64,000 bases of DNA from positions 1,488,001-1,552,000 of the forward strand of contig NZ_JAHUZG010000001.1 in NCBI RefSeq assembly GCF_019218285.1, written 5' to 3'. Source of the DNA: Antarctobacter sediminis. Lineage in GTDB: Bacteria > Pseudomonadota > Alphaproteobacteria > Rhodobacterales > Rhodobacteraceae. The notes under the pieces are model-generated. The model ran no database searches and was not told the DNA's origin. It was given only the letters and a program-made list of their open reading frames with translations. A program made the position numbers and the translations under genes. Below, piece after piece: positions 8,882 through 17,833 of this stretch. Each line of letters begins with the position of its first letter. Positions within the stretch are counted from its first letter, which is position 1.

Positions 8882-8908
8882 GCCCCCTCCGCCCCGGGCG
8901 GAGGGGGC
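8882..8908. repeat. Strong GC inverted repeat in leader of acyl-CoA dehydrogenase
   Basis: GCCCCCTCCGCC followed by CCGGGCGGAGGGGGC forms a near perfect hairpin with at least 11 pairs, 47 bp before the acyl-CoA dehydrogenase start. No T-run follows on the plus strand, so it is not a classic terminator. It may be an attenuating or stabilising leader hairpin. Confidence 0.6.
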
Positions 8909-8954
8909 GAACGGGCTGACCGGATGACCTGCCTCCCGTCAGGAAAGTGACCGA

Positions 8955-10541
8955 ATGACCCCAGAGCTTCTTGCCCAGATCCTTGCCCGCACGCCCGGTT
9001 GGGCCGAACAGGCCGCCGACAGCGGATTGGACGACACAGCCATAACCCAGATCCTTGGCGAGGCGGCAAAGCTGGCCGAGGACACGCTGTCCCCGTTGGC
9101 GGCCCGCGCTGATGAAACCGGTTGCCGGGTGGAAAACGGTCGCGTGCGCACGCCAGACGGATATGCCGCGGCCTATCGCGCCCTTGGCGAAGGCGGCTGG
9201 CTGGCTGCCGACCTGCCCGAGGATCTGGGCGGCATGGGCCTGCCTCTGGCGCTGCACGTGGCCGCCGCGCTGCCGATGGAGGGCGCCGCCCTGCCCTTCA
9301 TGATGCTTCCCGGTTCCAGCCGGGCCGCCGCCTTTTGCCTTGCCGCCAATGCGCCAAAGCTGGCCGCCGAATGGTGCCCGATGCTGGCCACAGGGCAATG
9401 GGCCGCAACGATTTGTATCTCGGAACCTGATGCTGGCTCTGACGTGGGACGCATTCGCACAAAGGCCGAAGCGGTCCACGGCACCTGGCGGATCAGCGGC
9501 ACGAAGTGCTGGATCAGCTTTGGCGATCACGACATGACGGACCGGATCGGCCACCTGCTGCTGGCGCGCACCGGCGCGCCACAGGAGGGCACGCGCGGTC
9601 TGTCGCTGTTTCTTGTCCCCGACATCACCGAAGACGGCGCACCAAACGGCATTCATGTCGAACGGATCGAGGAGAAACTGGGCCTGCACGGCTCGCCGAC
9701 CTGCGTTTTGCGTTTCGAAAATGCGCAGGGCGTGATGATCGGCACGCCGGGTCGCGGCTTGCCTGCCCTTTTCCACATGATCGAACGGATGCGGTTGCAG
9801 GTGGGCACACAGGGCGCGGGCGTGGCGGCCACCTGCGCCGAACTGGCGCACCGCTATGCCGAGGACCGGCGTCAGGGCGGCGCACCCGACGCCCCGCCGC
9901 TGCCGCTGACCGCGCATCCGGACGTGCAGCGCATGTTGCTGACCATGCGGGCGCGGGCGCTGTTGCTGGCTGCACTGGTGCTGGAAACCGCCTGCACGCT
10001 GGACATGGCCCGTGCTGGCGATGCGCAGGCCGAAGCGCTTGCGCCTTGCCTTTTGCCACTGGCCAAGACCTTTGGCGGCGAACTGGGACAGGCCAATGCC
10101 AGCGACGCAATCCAACTGCTGGGCGGCGCGGGATACACGCGCGAATGGCCCGCCGAGCGGCATTTCCGCGATGTTCGGATCACCACCATTTACGAAGGCA
10201 CCACCGGCATGCAGGCGCAGGACCTCGTGTTGCGCCGGTTGCTGAAAGACGAAACCGCGCTGGCCGCCTTTACGGCGCGCGCGGATGCCTGTCCCGAAGT
10301 CGCCGACAGGTTCACTGCCGTGGTCGACCGGGTGAAAGCCGCCCCACCGACTGCGCGGCTGATGGCGGCGGACGCCGTCATGCGCGCCGCATGGGTGGCA
10401 CAAGGCTGCATTCTGGCCCATCGGCTTGCCGGTATGGACGCGCACAGTGACCGCGCGCTGGACCTCTGGCTTGCGCTGGCCCCCGCCCGCATGGCCGAGG
10501 CCGAAGCCGCCATAGACTGGGCGCTGACACAACAGGACTGA
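8955..10541 (+). CDS. Acyl-CoA dehydrogenase
   Basis: 528 residues, longer than classical 380-residue enzymes because of a C-terminal extension of the AcylCoA_DH_C type, as seen in DmdC-like enzymes. Contains the FAD/substrate motif ICISEPDAGSDVGRIRTKA and the catalytic-glutamate motif TIYEGTTGMQAQDL. It introduces an alpha,beta double bond into an acyl-CoA using FAD and electron-transfer flavoprotein. The start at 8955 follows AGGAAAG. It stands alone behind the divergent MarR. The substrate is not clear; 3-methylmercaptopropionyl-CoA or a medium/branched acyl-CoA are possible. Confidence 0.9.
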   Translation: MTPELLAQILARTPGWAEQAADSGLDDTAITQILGEAAKLAEDTLSPLAARADETGCRVENGRVRTPDGYAAAYRALGEGGWLAADLPEDLGGMGLPLALHVAAALPMEGAALPFMMLPGSSRAAAFCLAANAPKLAAEWCPMLATGQWAATICISEPDAGSDVGRIRTKAEAVHGTWRISGTKCWISFGDHDMTDRIGHLLLARTGAPQEGTRGLSLFLVPDITEDGAPNGIHVERIEEKLGLHGSPTCVLRFENAQGVMIGTPGRGLPALFHMIERMRLQVGTQGAGVAATCAELAHRYAEDRRQGGAPDAPPLPLTAHPDVQRMLLTMRARALLLAALVLETACTLDMARAGDAQAEALAPCLLPLAKTFGGELGQANASDAIQLLGGAGYTREWPAERHFRDVRITTIYEGTTGMQAQDLVLRRLLKDETALAAFTARADACPEVADRFTAVVDRVKAAPPTARLMAADAVMRAAWVAQGCILAHRLAGMDAHSDRALDLWLALAPARMAEAEAAIDWALTQQD

Positions 10542-10850
10542 GCGATCCCGCCCGGCATTCCGATGGATTCGGCCTGCTTTTTCCCAGTGGGACGCGAAAT
10601 GGTCTGCCAGGCGATTCCGTGCCATTGGTCCCGGTCGCCGCAGGCGCTTTTGGCAACGAAGACCGAAAACGCGGGATGCGCCTTAGACCCGGCGTCGCGA
10701 TTGCTCTCACCGGCGCGCCAATGCGCAACGACACCGGATTTGCGCCCGCCACTCCGGTTTCAACGCCACCACACCCCGCGAATACAAGCATACAGTCGCA
10801 GCCCGCTGAGCGGCATATTTCCTGTCTTATCAGGTATTTATGAGAAGAAG
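10542..10850. other. Gap without recognisable gene
   Basis: About 310 bp between the acyl-CoA dehydrogenase stop and the 3' end of tRNA-Glu. No frame has a plausible start with a ribosome binding site, and I see no strong terminator or repeat here. Confidence 0.6.
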
Positions 10851-10925
10851 TGGCAGCCCGTAGGGGAATCGAACCCCTCTTTCCAGGTTGAAAACCTGGC
10901 GTCCTAACCGATAGACGAACGGGCC
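10851..10925 (-). tRNA. tRNA-Glu (TTC)
   Basis: Minus strand GGCCCGT ... ACGGGCT gives a 7-bp acceptor (G1.U72 at the end), D arm GTCTATCGGTTAGGAC, anticodon stem CAGGT/CTGG region with loop TTTCAAC (anticodon TTC), T arm AGGGG-TTCGATT-CCCCT and encoded GCCA 3' end. A possible promoter TTGCAA-N17-TAGAAC lies upstream on the minus strand. Confidence 0.96.
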
Positions 10926-11061
10926 ACTCTGTTCCGCCGTGGCGCTGTCTGTGTGACCATCGCTGCGGCGTGAGGCGGGTTCTATGGAAAGCGCGCGAAG
11001 CTTGCAAGCAGAAAATTCAGTTTTTTTGGCCTTCCGTAGCGGAGCCTTCAAAAACCGGTTT

Positions 11062-12816
11062 TCAGGCGCTCTCGGCCGCCGGGGCGGCATCGTCCAGACG
11101 CAGTTGAACCGTCGACCGGCCCTGCCAGAAGTTGATGTCCAGCTTGCCCGCAAGATGGAATCGCGCGCCCTGATGATCCTCAAGCGCGGGCCCAAGCGGC
11201 CCCTCGAAGGCGGAAAAGGCGATCACATCCAGCGTGGTGCCCAACCCGTCGGACACCGACAGCTTGAGGTGCCCCTGCCCGACCCGGCGGACAAAACGGA
11301 TCTGCATGTCAGGCAGCGCGAAACGCGGCCCGGGGACGGCAGCCCCAAAGGGGCCCGCCCGCTCCAGTTGCTCGACAAGATCCACCGTCGCTGCGGCAGG
11401 CATCAGAACGCCATCCACTCGCAGATCCGCAGCCCCCCCCTGCCCTGCGCCCTGACGCGCCAAAAGCTCGGACAGACGCGCCATGGCCGGTTCCAGCTGG
11501 TCTCGCATCACGGTCAGACCGGCAGCCATCTTGTGTCCGCCCCCCTTGACCAGCAACCCTTCCGAAGCCAGCCGCTGGATCGCCGCCCCAAGGTCCACGC
11601 CCTGCACCGACCGGCCCGAGCCTTTGCCCTCATCCCCATCGAACCCGATCACCACCGAAGGACGATTCGTCTGCTCCTTGAGGCGCGAGGCCACGATACC
11701 CACCACGCCGGGATGCCAGCCATCCTCCGCCGCCCAGACCAAGGGCGCATCCAGACCACGAGCCTCGGCCTGCGCCAGCGCCGCCGCCCGCACCGAGGCC
11801 TCGATCTCACGCCGTTCGGTGTTCAACTGGTCCAGTCGTTCCGCCATGGCCTGCGCCTCGGCCGGCTGGTCACAGGCCAGAAGGCGCGCGCCAAGATCGG
11901 CCTTGCCAATCCGCCCGCCGGCATTGATCCGCGGCCCCATGACATACCCCAGGTGATAGGCCGCCGGCGCCCGCTCCAGCCGCGCCACATCCGACAACGC
12001 CACCAGCCCCGGGCGGGCCCGGCCGGCCATGACCTTCAACCCCTGGTGTACAAAAGCCCGGTTCACACCTTTCAGCGGCGCCACATCCGCCACCGTGGCC
12101 AAGGCCACCAGATCCAGCGCCGCCATCAGGTCCGGCCCCCGGGCACCTGCCTCGCGCAACTGTCGCCCCGCCTCGACCAGCATCAGAAACACCACCGCCG
12201 CCGCACATAGATGCGCAAGCGCTCCATCCTCATCCTGCCGGTTGGGGTTCACAACGGCCACGCAATCAGGCAGCGTCTCGCCGCCCAGATGGTGGTCCAG
12301 CACCACCACCTCGGCCATGCCCCTGGTGGCGGCAATCGGTTCATGCGAAAGCGTGCCGCAATCGACACAGATGATCAGGTCATGATCAGCAGCCAGCGCC
12401 GTCATGGCGGGCACATTGGGGCCATAGCCCTCGTCGATTCGGTCCGGAACGTATAATGTCGCAGACCGCCCCATCTGGCGCAGCCAGTCGATCAACAGCG
12501 CCGCCGACGCGCCCCCATCAACGTCATAATCGGCAAAGACCGCAATCCGCTGTCGTTCCCGCACCGCCCGCAAGAAACGCGCCGCGGCGGTCTCCATATC
12601 CTTCAAAGACCGCGGATCCGGCAAAAGCGCCCGCATGGTTGGCGTGAGAAAGCTCTCGGCCTCCTCGGCGGAAACGCCCAGCCGTGCAAGGATGCTGCAC
12701 AACGGATGGCTCAGCGTCGTCCGCTGCACCAGATGTTCCGCCTGCCGCGTCACCTCCGGGTCGGGACCGACCCAGCGACGCCCGGTCAGGCTGTTCTCGA
12801 CCCCAAGATAGGACAA
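11062..12816 (-). CDS. recJ: Single-stranded-DNA-specific exonuclease RecJ
   Basis: 584 residues. DHH phosphoesterase motifs: AVFADYDVDGGASAALL (motif I), CVDCGT, VVLDHHLGG (DHH) and the DHHA1 motif GGGHKMAAGLT, then a C-terminal OB-like domain. It degrades single-stranded DNA 5' to 3' in recombination and mismatch repair. The start is TTG at 12816, supported by GGGAGAG upstream and by the family-typical beginning SYLGVENSLTGRRWVG. It follows glpX with an 87-bp gap containing GC hairpins. Four bases from the end the protein is rich in alanine, with nothing else odd. Confidence 0.96.
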   Translation of the reverse strand: MSYLGVENSLTGRRWVGPDPEVTRQAEHLVQRTTLSHPLCSILARLGVSAEEAESFLTPTMRALLPDPRSLKDMETAAARFLRAVRERQRIAVFADYDVDGGASAALLIDWLRQMGRSATLYVPDRIDEGYGPNVPAMTALAADHDLIICVDCGTLSHEPIAATRGMAEVVVLDHHLGGETLPDCVAVVNPNRQDEDGALAHLCAAAVVFLMLVEAGRQLREAGARGPDLMAALDLVALATVADVAPLKGVNRAFVHQGLKVMAGRARPGLVALSDVARLERAPAAYHLGYVMGPRINAGGRIGKADLGARLLACDQPAEAQAMAERLDQLNTERREIEASVRAAALAQAEARGLDAPLVWAAEDGWHPGVVGIVASRLKEQTNRPSVVIGFDGDEGKGSGRSVQGVDLGAAIQRLASEGLLVKGGGHKMAAGLTVMRDQLEPAMARLSELLARQGAGQGGAADLRVDGVLMPAAATVDLVEQLERAGPFGAAVPGPRFALPDMQIRFVRRVGQGHLKLSVSDGLGTTLDVIAFSAFEGPLGPALEDHQGARFHLAGKLDINFWQGRSTVQLRLDDAAPAAESA

Positions 12817-12834
12817 ACGCTCTCCCGGCTTCTT

Positions 12835-12900
12835 CTTGGCAAAAATACTCCGGGGGGAGTCGCCGTGGCGACGGGGGGCAGCGCCCCCCTCCCCGGGATC
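12835..12900 (-). repeat. Intergenic hairpin element between glpX and recJ (terminator-like)
   Basis: On the minus strand two hairpins follow each other: GGGGGGC-GCT-GCCCCCC (12873-12889) and GTCGCC-AC-GGCGAC (12859-12872), then TCCCCCCGGAGTATTTTTGCC. The T-rich stretch after the hairpins makes this a likely terminator of glpX. From memory, a GGAGTATTTTTGCC-like motif with an AAGAAGAAG tail is widespread between genes in Rhodobacteraceae, so this is probably one member of a repeat family. Confidence 0.65.
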
Positions 12901-12903
12901 CGG

Positions 12904-13878
12904 TCAGGCGGTGTGCTTGAACGGGTTGCGATAGGTCATGCGCCGGACCGAACCGGTCTTCGACCGCATCAGCAGCGTCTCGGTGGTGATCCAGCCCACC
13001 TCGCGCTTGATCCCCGGAAGCAGCGAACCGCCGGTCACGCCGGTGGCGGCAAAGATCACATCCGCGGTCACCATCTCGTCGCGAGAATAGATCTTGTCCA
13101 GATCGGTGATCCCCGCCTTGGCGGCACGGCCACGTTCATCGTCGTTGCGGAACAGCAGGCGACCAAAGATCTGCCCGCCCATGCATTTCAGCGCCGCGGC
13201 GGCCAGCACACCTTCGGGGGCGCCACCCGATCCCATGTACATGTCGATGCCGGTCACCTGCGGCTCGGCACAATGCATCACACCTGCAACGTCCCCGTCG
13301 GTGATCAACCGGATCGACGCGCCCGTCGCGCGAACCTCGGCAATCATCTCTTCGTGGCGCGGACGTTCGAGGATACAGACGGTGATATCGCTGGGGCCAC
13401 AGCCCTTCTCGGTGGCCAGAGCCGACACGCGGGTTGCGGGCGGCATGTCCAGCGTGACGATCCCTTCCGGATAGCCCGGACCGATGGCCAGCTTTTCCAT
13501 GTAGACGTCAGGCGCATGCAGCATCGAGCCACGCGGCCCCATTGCGATCACGGTCAGCGCGTTGGGCATGTCCTTGGCGGTCAGCGTGGTGCCTTCCAGC
13601 GGGTCCAGCGCGATGTCCACACCGGGGCCGTCGCCATTGCCGACCTCTTCACCGATGTACAGCATCGGCGCTTCGTCGCGTTCGCCTTCGCCGATGACGA
13701 CGACACCCTTGATGTCCAGCTTGTTCAGCTGTTCGCGCATGGCGTTGACGGCGGCCTGATCGGCGGCCTTTTCGTCGCCGCGTCCGATCCAGTCTGCGCT
13801 GGCGATGGCGGCCTGCTCGGCCACGCGGGCCAGGCCCAGGGACAACATACGGTCATTGAAATCAATGGGGGTGGACAT
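12904..13878 (-). CDS. glpX: Fructose-1,6-bisphosphatase, class II
   Basis: 324 residues, normal GlpX length. Metal and phosphate-binding motifs GEGERDEAPMLYIGEEVG, DPLEGTTL and ITDGDVAGVM are all present; fold is inositol-phosphatase-like. It removes the C1 phosphate from fructose-1,6-bisphosphate in gluconeogenesis in the cytosol, using Mg or Mn. ATG at 13878. In many Roseobacters glpX, hom and recJ lie together; here hom and recJ flank it with one RTX gene inserted between hom and glpX. Confidence 0.97.
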   Translation of the reverse strand: MSTPIDFNDRMLSLGLARVAEQAAIASADWIGRGDEKAADQAAVNAMREQLNKLDIKGVVVIGEGERDEAPMLYIGEEVGNGDGPGVDIALDPLEGTTLTAKDMPNALTVIAMGPRGSMLHAPDVYMEKLAIGPGYPEGIVTLDMPPATRVSALATEKGCGPSDITVCILERPRHEEMIAEVRATGASIRLITDGDVAGVMHCAEPQVTGIDMYMGSGGAPEGVLAAAALKCMGGQIFGRLLFRNDDERGRAAKAGITDLDKIYSRDEMVTADVIFAATGVTGGSLLPGIKREVGWITTETLLMRSKTGSVRRMTYRNPFKHTA

Positions 13879-13996
13879 CGCCGGTAATCCTTCGTGAGTG
13901 CCGCGTCGTCTCGTGACTACCCCGCCACCGGCAAGGGCCGCAAGGGGATAGCGGCCAAAGCTCCGGAAGCTGTGGCAATTCGCGATATCCGGCCGC

Positions 13997-15871
13997 TCAA
14001 CCGACGATCAACAGGTCATCCATGGCAAAGAACTGCCCCGCAGCCTCGAAACGCACCTCGTCCACGTTGTCAAAGATCGTGTCGTCGAATTCGACGAAAC
14101 TGGTGGCGCCCCGCGTCAGGGTCAGGGTTTGCGTGCCAATCAGAACATCGTCATCATAGCCTGACACCAGCAGCGTCATGGTCGGCGCGAAGGGCGAGGT
14201 GAAATAGGCGCTTTCGAGATCGAAATTCGTTTCGCGCGCGATCGCAACCTCGCCCGCGCTGTTGGTCGCCACGAACATTCCCGATTGCAGGGCTGGGTTA
14301 TAGGGGTTGGTGTCGCGCCCAAGGCTGAAGATCTCCATGCCGTTGACCGTGCGCCACGGTCCGACAAAGCTCAGTTGCCCGGGGCCACCGCTGACACCGT
14401 CCTCAAAGGTCTGCAACAGCGGGTTGATCACGTTCTCGCCGTCGTCGAGCCCGAAAATGCTGATGGTCACCGTCTGCGTTGCGCGCCCGCCTTCGCCGTC
14501 CTCCAGCGCAAACAGGAACTCGTCGAACAGGGTTTCACCAAGATCGAGGTTCTGAACGTCGGGATCAGTGTTGTTCAGTTGATAGGTCCAGCCGCCGAAC
14601 AAATCGACCGAGATATTGCCATGCTCGCCGATCCCGTCGTTTTCCACCGACCACGTCAGATTTTCCGTCTCGAAATCCACGTCCGACCCGAACAACCGGC
14701 CAAAGGCGGTCAGGATCGTATCCTCTGTCACCCGGCCCACGGTGTCGCCGGTGATCTCGGGGTCGTCGTTGACGCCGGCTATGGTGACAGTCACCGTTTC
14801 CGTTGCCGTGCTGCCATTTCCGTCCGACAAGGTAACGTCATAGGTAAATGTCAGCACATCCCCGAGGCCAAGGTACTGGAACTCATCGTTCTGCACTGCA
14901 AAGGTCCATGTCGCCGTGCCCAGCGCCACGCCCGACGTGTCCGAGACGACAACGCCCAGAAAGCCCAGCGCATCCTCTTCGGTGAACCCCTGCACCGGTC
15001 CGTCCAAGCCGGTCAGGACGACCGTGACATCATGGGTGTCGGAAAGATCGACATCGGAAAAGGCGATGTCGCCGGTGTCCTCAAGAAGCGGCGCACTGTC
15101 GTCCTCTGTGACTGCACCCACGAAATCCGACGCCCCGGCATCAATCACCACCGGGTCGTTCACCCCTTCGACGATGATGTTACGGCTGACCACCGTCACG
15201 CCGCCCTGACCGTCCGAAACCTGCACCGTGATCGACTGGACCGAACTCTCTTGCTGGGCCAGATACTGGAACGCGGTGCCCGGATCGAACGTGACCTGAT
15301 AGGTCGCGCCGATGTAGTTGCCCTGTGGCGCTGGCACGGGCGCTGCCACCGATACGCTGCCCCCCGTGACACTCAGGTCATCCAGCACCAGGGTCCCGCC
15401 GTCGAAATCGAAGACGTCAAAGCTGAAATCCAGCGGCGTGTCCTCGTCCGTCACCTGATCGGTCAACAGCACCAGAGGCGCGTTGTTCGCCCCAACGGAA
15501 TAGGTGAAATCCGCGAACTCCAGCGTGCCGACATGTTTCAGCGTATCGGTGCCTTCGTCGCCATCGCCGGCGTTCGTGTCCTCGACCACCGTGGCATTGC
15601 CCTGCCCGTCATAGATCAGGAAGTCGAAAATCGAGCCCAGATAAACCGCCGTATCGTCGCCGTCATTGCCACGGATCAGATCGTCGCCGCCCCCCCCCTG
15701 TACCGTGTCATTGCCATCACCGGCATTGATCTCGTCGCCCGCGTTCGACCCGGTGATACGGTCATTGCCGTCGCCACCGTTGAATTTCGTGGGTGCGGTC
15801 CGGTCCGGAGCCGCAAGGACATCGTCCCCGTCGGTTCCGTTCACCGGTTTTCCAAAGTTTTGTTGCGGCAT
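13997..15871 (-). CDS. Secreted RTX/VCBS (cadherin-like) repeat protein
   Basis: 624 residues, strongly acidic, almost no Lys or Cys. RTX calcium-binding nonapeptides occur near the N-terminus (about residues 32-75: GGDGND, AGDGNDTVQ, GGGGDDLIRG). Then several VCBS/cadherin-like beta domains joined by VNDPV or VNDDPEITGD linkers. The C-terminal 100 residues form another beta domain ending FFAMDDLLIVG, with hydrophobic and acidic residues like a type I secretion signal. No Sec signal peptide. Likely exported by an ABC (type I) system to the surface as an adhesin or matrix protein; no exporter gene is adjacent. Start at 15871 follows GGGGGGA. It interrupts the hom-glpX-recJ block. Confidence 0.85.
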   Translation of the reverse strand: MPQQNFGKPVNGTDGDDVLAAPDRTAPTKFNGGDGNDRITGSNAGDEINAGDGNDTVQGGGGDDLIRGNDGDDTAVYLGSIFDFLIYDGQGNATVVEDTNAGDGDEGTDTLKHVGTLEFADFTYSVGANNAPLVLLTDQVTDEDTPLDFSFDVFDFDGGTLVLDDLSVTGGSVSVAAPVPAPQGNYIGATYQVTFDPGTAFQYLAQQESSVQSITVQVSDGQGGVTVVSRNIIVEGVNDPVVIDAGASDFVGAVTEDDSAPLLEDTGDIAFSDVDLSDTHDVTVVLTGLDGPVQGFTEEDALGFLGVVVSDTSGVALGTATWTFAVQNDEFQYLGLGDVLTFTYDVTLSDGNGSTATETVTVTIAGVNDDPEITGDTVGRVTEDTILTAFGRLFGSDVDFETENLTWSVENDGIGEHGNISVDLFGGWTYQLNNTDPDVQNLDLGETLFDEFLFALEDGEGGRATQTVTISIFGLDDGENVINPLLQTFEDGVSGGPGQLSFVGPWRTVNGMEIFSLGRDTNPYNPALQSGMFVATNSAGEVAIARETNFDLESAYFTSPFAPTMTLLVSGYDDDVLIGTQTLTLTRGATSFVEFDDTIFDNVDEVRFEAAGQFFAMDDLLIVG

Positions 15872-16048
15872 GACAGTCCCCCCGACAGGGCGTCCGTCAT
15901 GCCTTTTCAGCCTTGGCTATGCCGCCGAAGCCACGCCCCGGTGGCACCCGACAGGCGCCCGTTTGATCGTCCCGAAAAAGGTTAACCGAAAACCGCGCCT
16001 GCGCAAAACAATTTGATTACGCAACGTCATCCGGGGCGATCCCGGCCG

Positions 16049-17335
16049 TCAGACCTCTTCGATGCGCAGCGCCACGGGCGTGCTCATGACCACGCCTGTC
16101 GCATCCATCCCGGACAAAGCCTGATCCAGCGCGGCGCGCGTGGTCTTGTGTGTCACGATCAGGACCGGTGCGCTGTCGTCGGTATGGTCATACTGGCGCA
16201 TGCGGTGGATCGAAACGCCGGCCTCGCCCAGCACGGTGGCCACCTTGGCCAATGCCCCCGGCTTGTCCGCCAGCATCACCCGCAGGTAATAGGGCGCCGG
16301 GGTCGAGGCCTTGGCCGGAACCGCCTTGACCAGTGCCCCCGCAGGACGGCCAAAAGTCGACACGCGCAGGCCGCGAGCCACATCCATCACATCACCCATG
16401 ACGGCGCTGGCGGTCGGACCTTCCCCGGCACCGGCACCGCGCATCACGATCTGGCCCACCTGATCGCCTTCGATCACGACCATGTTGGTGCCGCCCTGAA
16501 GCTGCCCCAGCGGCGAAGCCGCCGGCACCAGACAGGGCGCCATGCTCTGTTCCAGTCCCCGGCCGGTCATCCGTGCGACCCCCAGCAGTTTGATGCGGAA
16601 CCCCATGTCGGCAGCTTGACGGATGTCCTCGATGGTGACCGAGCCGATCCCCTCCAGTTCCACGCCGTCGAAATGCACCTGTGTGCCAAAGGCGATGGAC
16701 GACAGCAGCGACAGCTTGTGGCCTGCGTCGATCCCGCCAACGTCAAGCTGCGGATCGGCCTCGAGATAGCCCAGCCCGTCGGCCTCGGCAAAGGCTTCGT
16801 CGTAGGTCAGGCCGCCGTCTTCCATCCGCGTCAGGATGTAGTTGCAGGTGCCGTTCATGACCCCCATGACGCGCTCGATATCATTGCCGGCCAGCCCTTC
16901 GGTCAGCGCCTTGATGACCGGGATACCGCCGGCAACCGCCGCCTCGAACCGCAAGACCGCGCCGTGTTCCTCGGCCAGTGTCGCCAGCGCCTGCCCGTGG
17001 TGGGCCAGCATCGCCTTGTTGGCCGTGACCACATCCTTGCCCGCCTTCAGGGCCGCTTCGACGGCGGCCTTCGCCGGTCCGTCACTGCCGCCCATGAGTT
17101 CGACAAAGACATCCACATCGTCGCGGGTCGCCAGCACCACCGGATCGTCCTCCCACGCGTAGGACGACAGGTTCACGCCACGATCCTTGTCGCGGGTGCG
17201 GGCGGACACGGCGGTGATCTCGATGCTGCGGCCCGAACGGTCGGCCAACAGCGCCGCCTTCTGGCGGACGATCTTGACGACGCCGGTGCCCACGGTCCCC
17301 AGACCGGCAATACCAAGACGCAGTGGCTGGGACAT
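16049..17335 (-). CDS. hom: Homoserine dehydrogenase
   Basis: 428 residues. N-terminal NAD(P)-binding domain starts LRLGIAGLGTVGTGVV; the catalytic domain has GIPVIKALTEGLAGN and GVMNGTCNYIL; a C-terminal ACT domain (from about residue 350, YYLRVMLADKPGALAKVA) points to feedback by threonine. It reduces aspartate semialdehyde to homoserine for threonine, methionine and isoleucine. The ATG at 17335 follows AAGGAGCCC. There is no aspartokinase fusion. Confidence 0.97.
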   Translation of the reverse strand: MSQPLRLGIAGLGTVGTGVVKIVRQKAALLADRSGRSIEITAVSARTRDKDRGVNLSSYAWEDDPVVLATRDDVDVFVELMGGSDGPAKAAVEAALKAGKDVVTANKAMLAHHGQALATLAEEHGAVLRFEAAVAGGIPVIKALTEGLAGNDIERVMGVMNGTCNYILTRMEDGGLTYDEAFAEADGLGYLEADPQLDVGGIDAGHKLSLLSSIAFGTQVHFDGVELEGIGSVTIEDIRQAADMGFRIKLLGVARMTGRGLEQSMAPCLVPAASPLGQLQGGTNMVVIEGDQVGQIVMRGAGAGEGPTASAVMGDVMDVARGLRVSTFGRPAGALVKAVPAKASTPAPYYLRVMLADKPGALAKVATVLGEAGVSIHRMRQYDHTDDSAPVLIVTHKTTRAALDQALSGMDATGVVMSTPVALRIEEV

Positions 17336-17441
17336 GAAAGGGCTCCTTCTTCGCCGGAAAACTTCGCGCCCGGGTTAGCGCCAAGCCTCGCCGGGGACAA
17401 GGGCACGCGGTACCGCAAGTCAATGCAGCCGCCGCATCCCG

Positions 17442-17762
17442 TCAATACGACCGGAGATCCGCCGCTTTTCGACGCAAACGCGCCATCCGGCCATCAACGT
17501 CACCGGGGTCGCCCTGAACACGCTGCAACCGAGCGGCCCGGGCCCGCAATGCCGATACCCGCCCCTGAACAGAGGCAATCGCCGCCGCATCCGCCTGCGG
17601 CACCGGACCGTTCAACAGATCCTCGATCGGCAAAAGGTCGGGATAGGCCGCCGTGGCCACGCCCGGGGTCTGAACCGCATCCAGTTCCGGAAACTGGGTA
17701 CAGGCACCCAGCCCCCCAAGGAGGATTGCGCAGGTCAGACTGTGGCGCAGATGCATGAACAT
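17442..17762 (-). CDS. Small lipoprotein, unknown function
   Basis: 106 residues. Signal peptide with lipobox LGGLGAC (Cys about residue 21), then a mature part of about 85 residues that is Ala/Arg-rich and probably helical at the end (SVQGRVSALRARAARLQ). An inner ATG at 17756 is an alternative start. It is divergent from the TetR gene, whose perfect operator lies in the 71-bp gap, so TetR may control it. Function unknown; an outer- or inner-membrane-anchored periplasmic protein. Confidence 0.75.
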   Translation of the reverse strand: MFMHLRHSLTCAILLGGLGACTQFPELDAVQTPGVATAAYPDLLPIEDLLNGPVPQADAAAIASVQGRVSALRARAARLQRVQGDPGDVDGRMARLRRKAADLRSY

Positions 17763-17809
17763 GTGTCAGTCATGCCCCAGCCCGCGAAGACTGGCAAGCA
17801 CCCGGGTTG

Positions 17810-17829
17810 ATCTGAACGGTTGTTCAGAT
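17810..17829. promoter_or_regulatory. TetR operator (perfect 8-bp dyad)
   Basis: ATCTGAAC-GGTT-GTTCAGAT, a perfect inverted repeat with a 4-bp spacer, five bases before the TetR start and about 48 bp before the divergent lipoprotein start. Position and symmetry suggest autoregulation and possible control of both genes. Confidence 0.75.
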
Positions 17830-17833
17830 AATC

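Noticed and set aside
8882-8908. Rho-independent terminator in front of the acyl-CoA dehydrogenase
   Set aside because: No T-run follows on either strand and no gene ends upstream on the plus strand.
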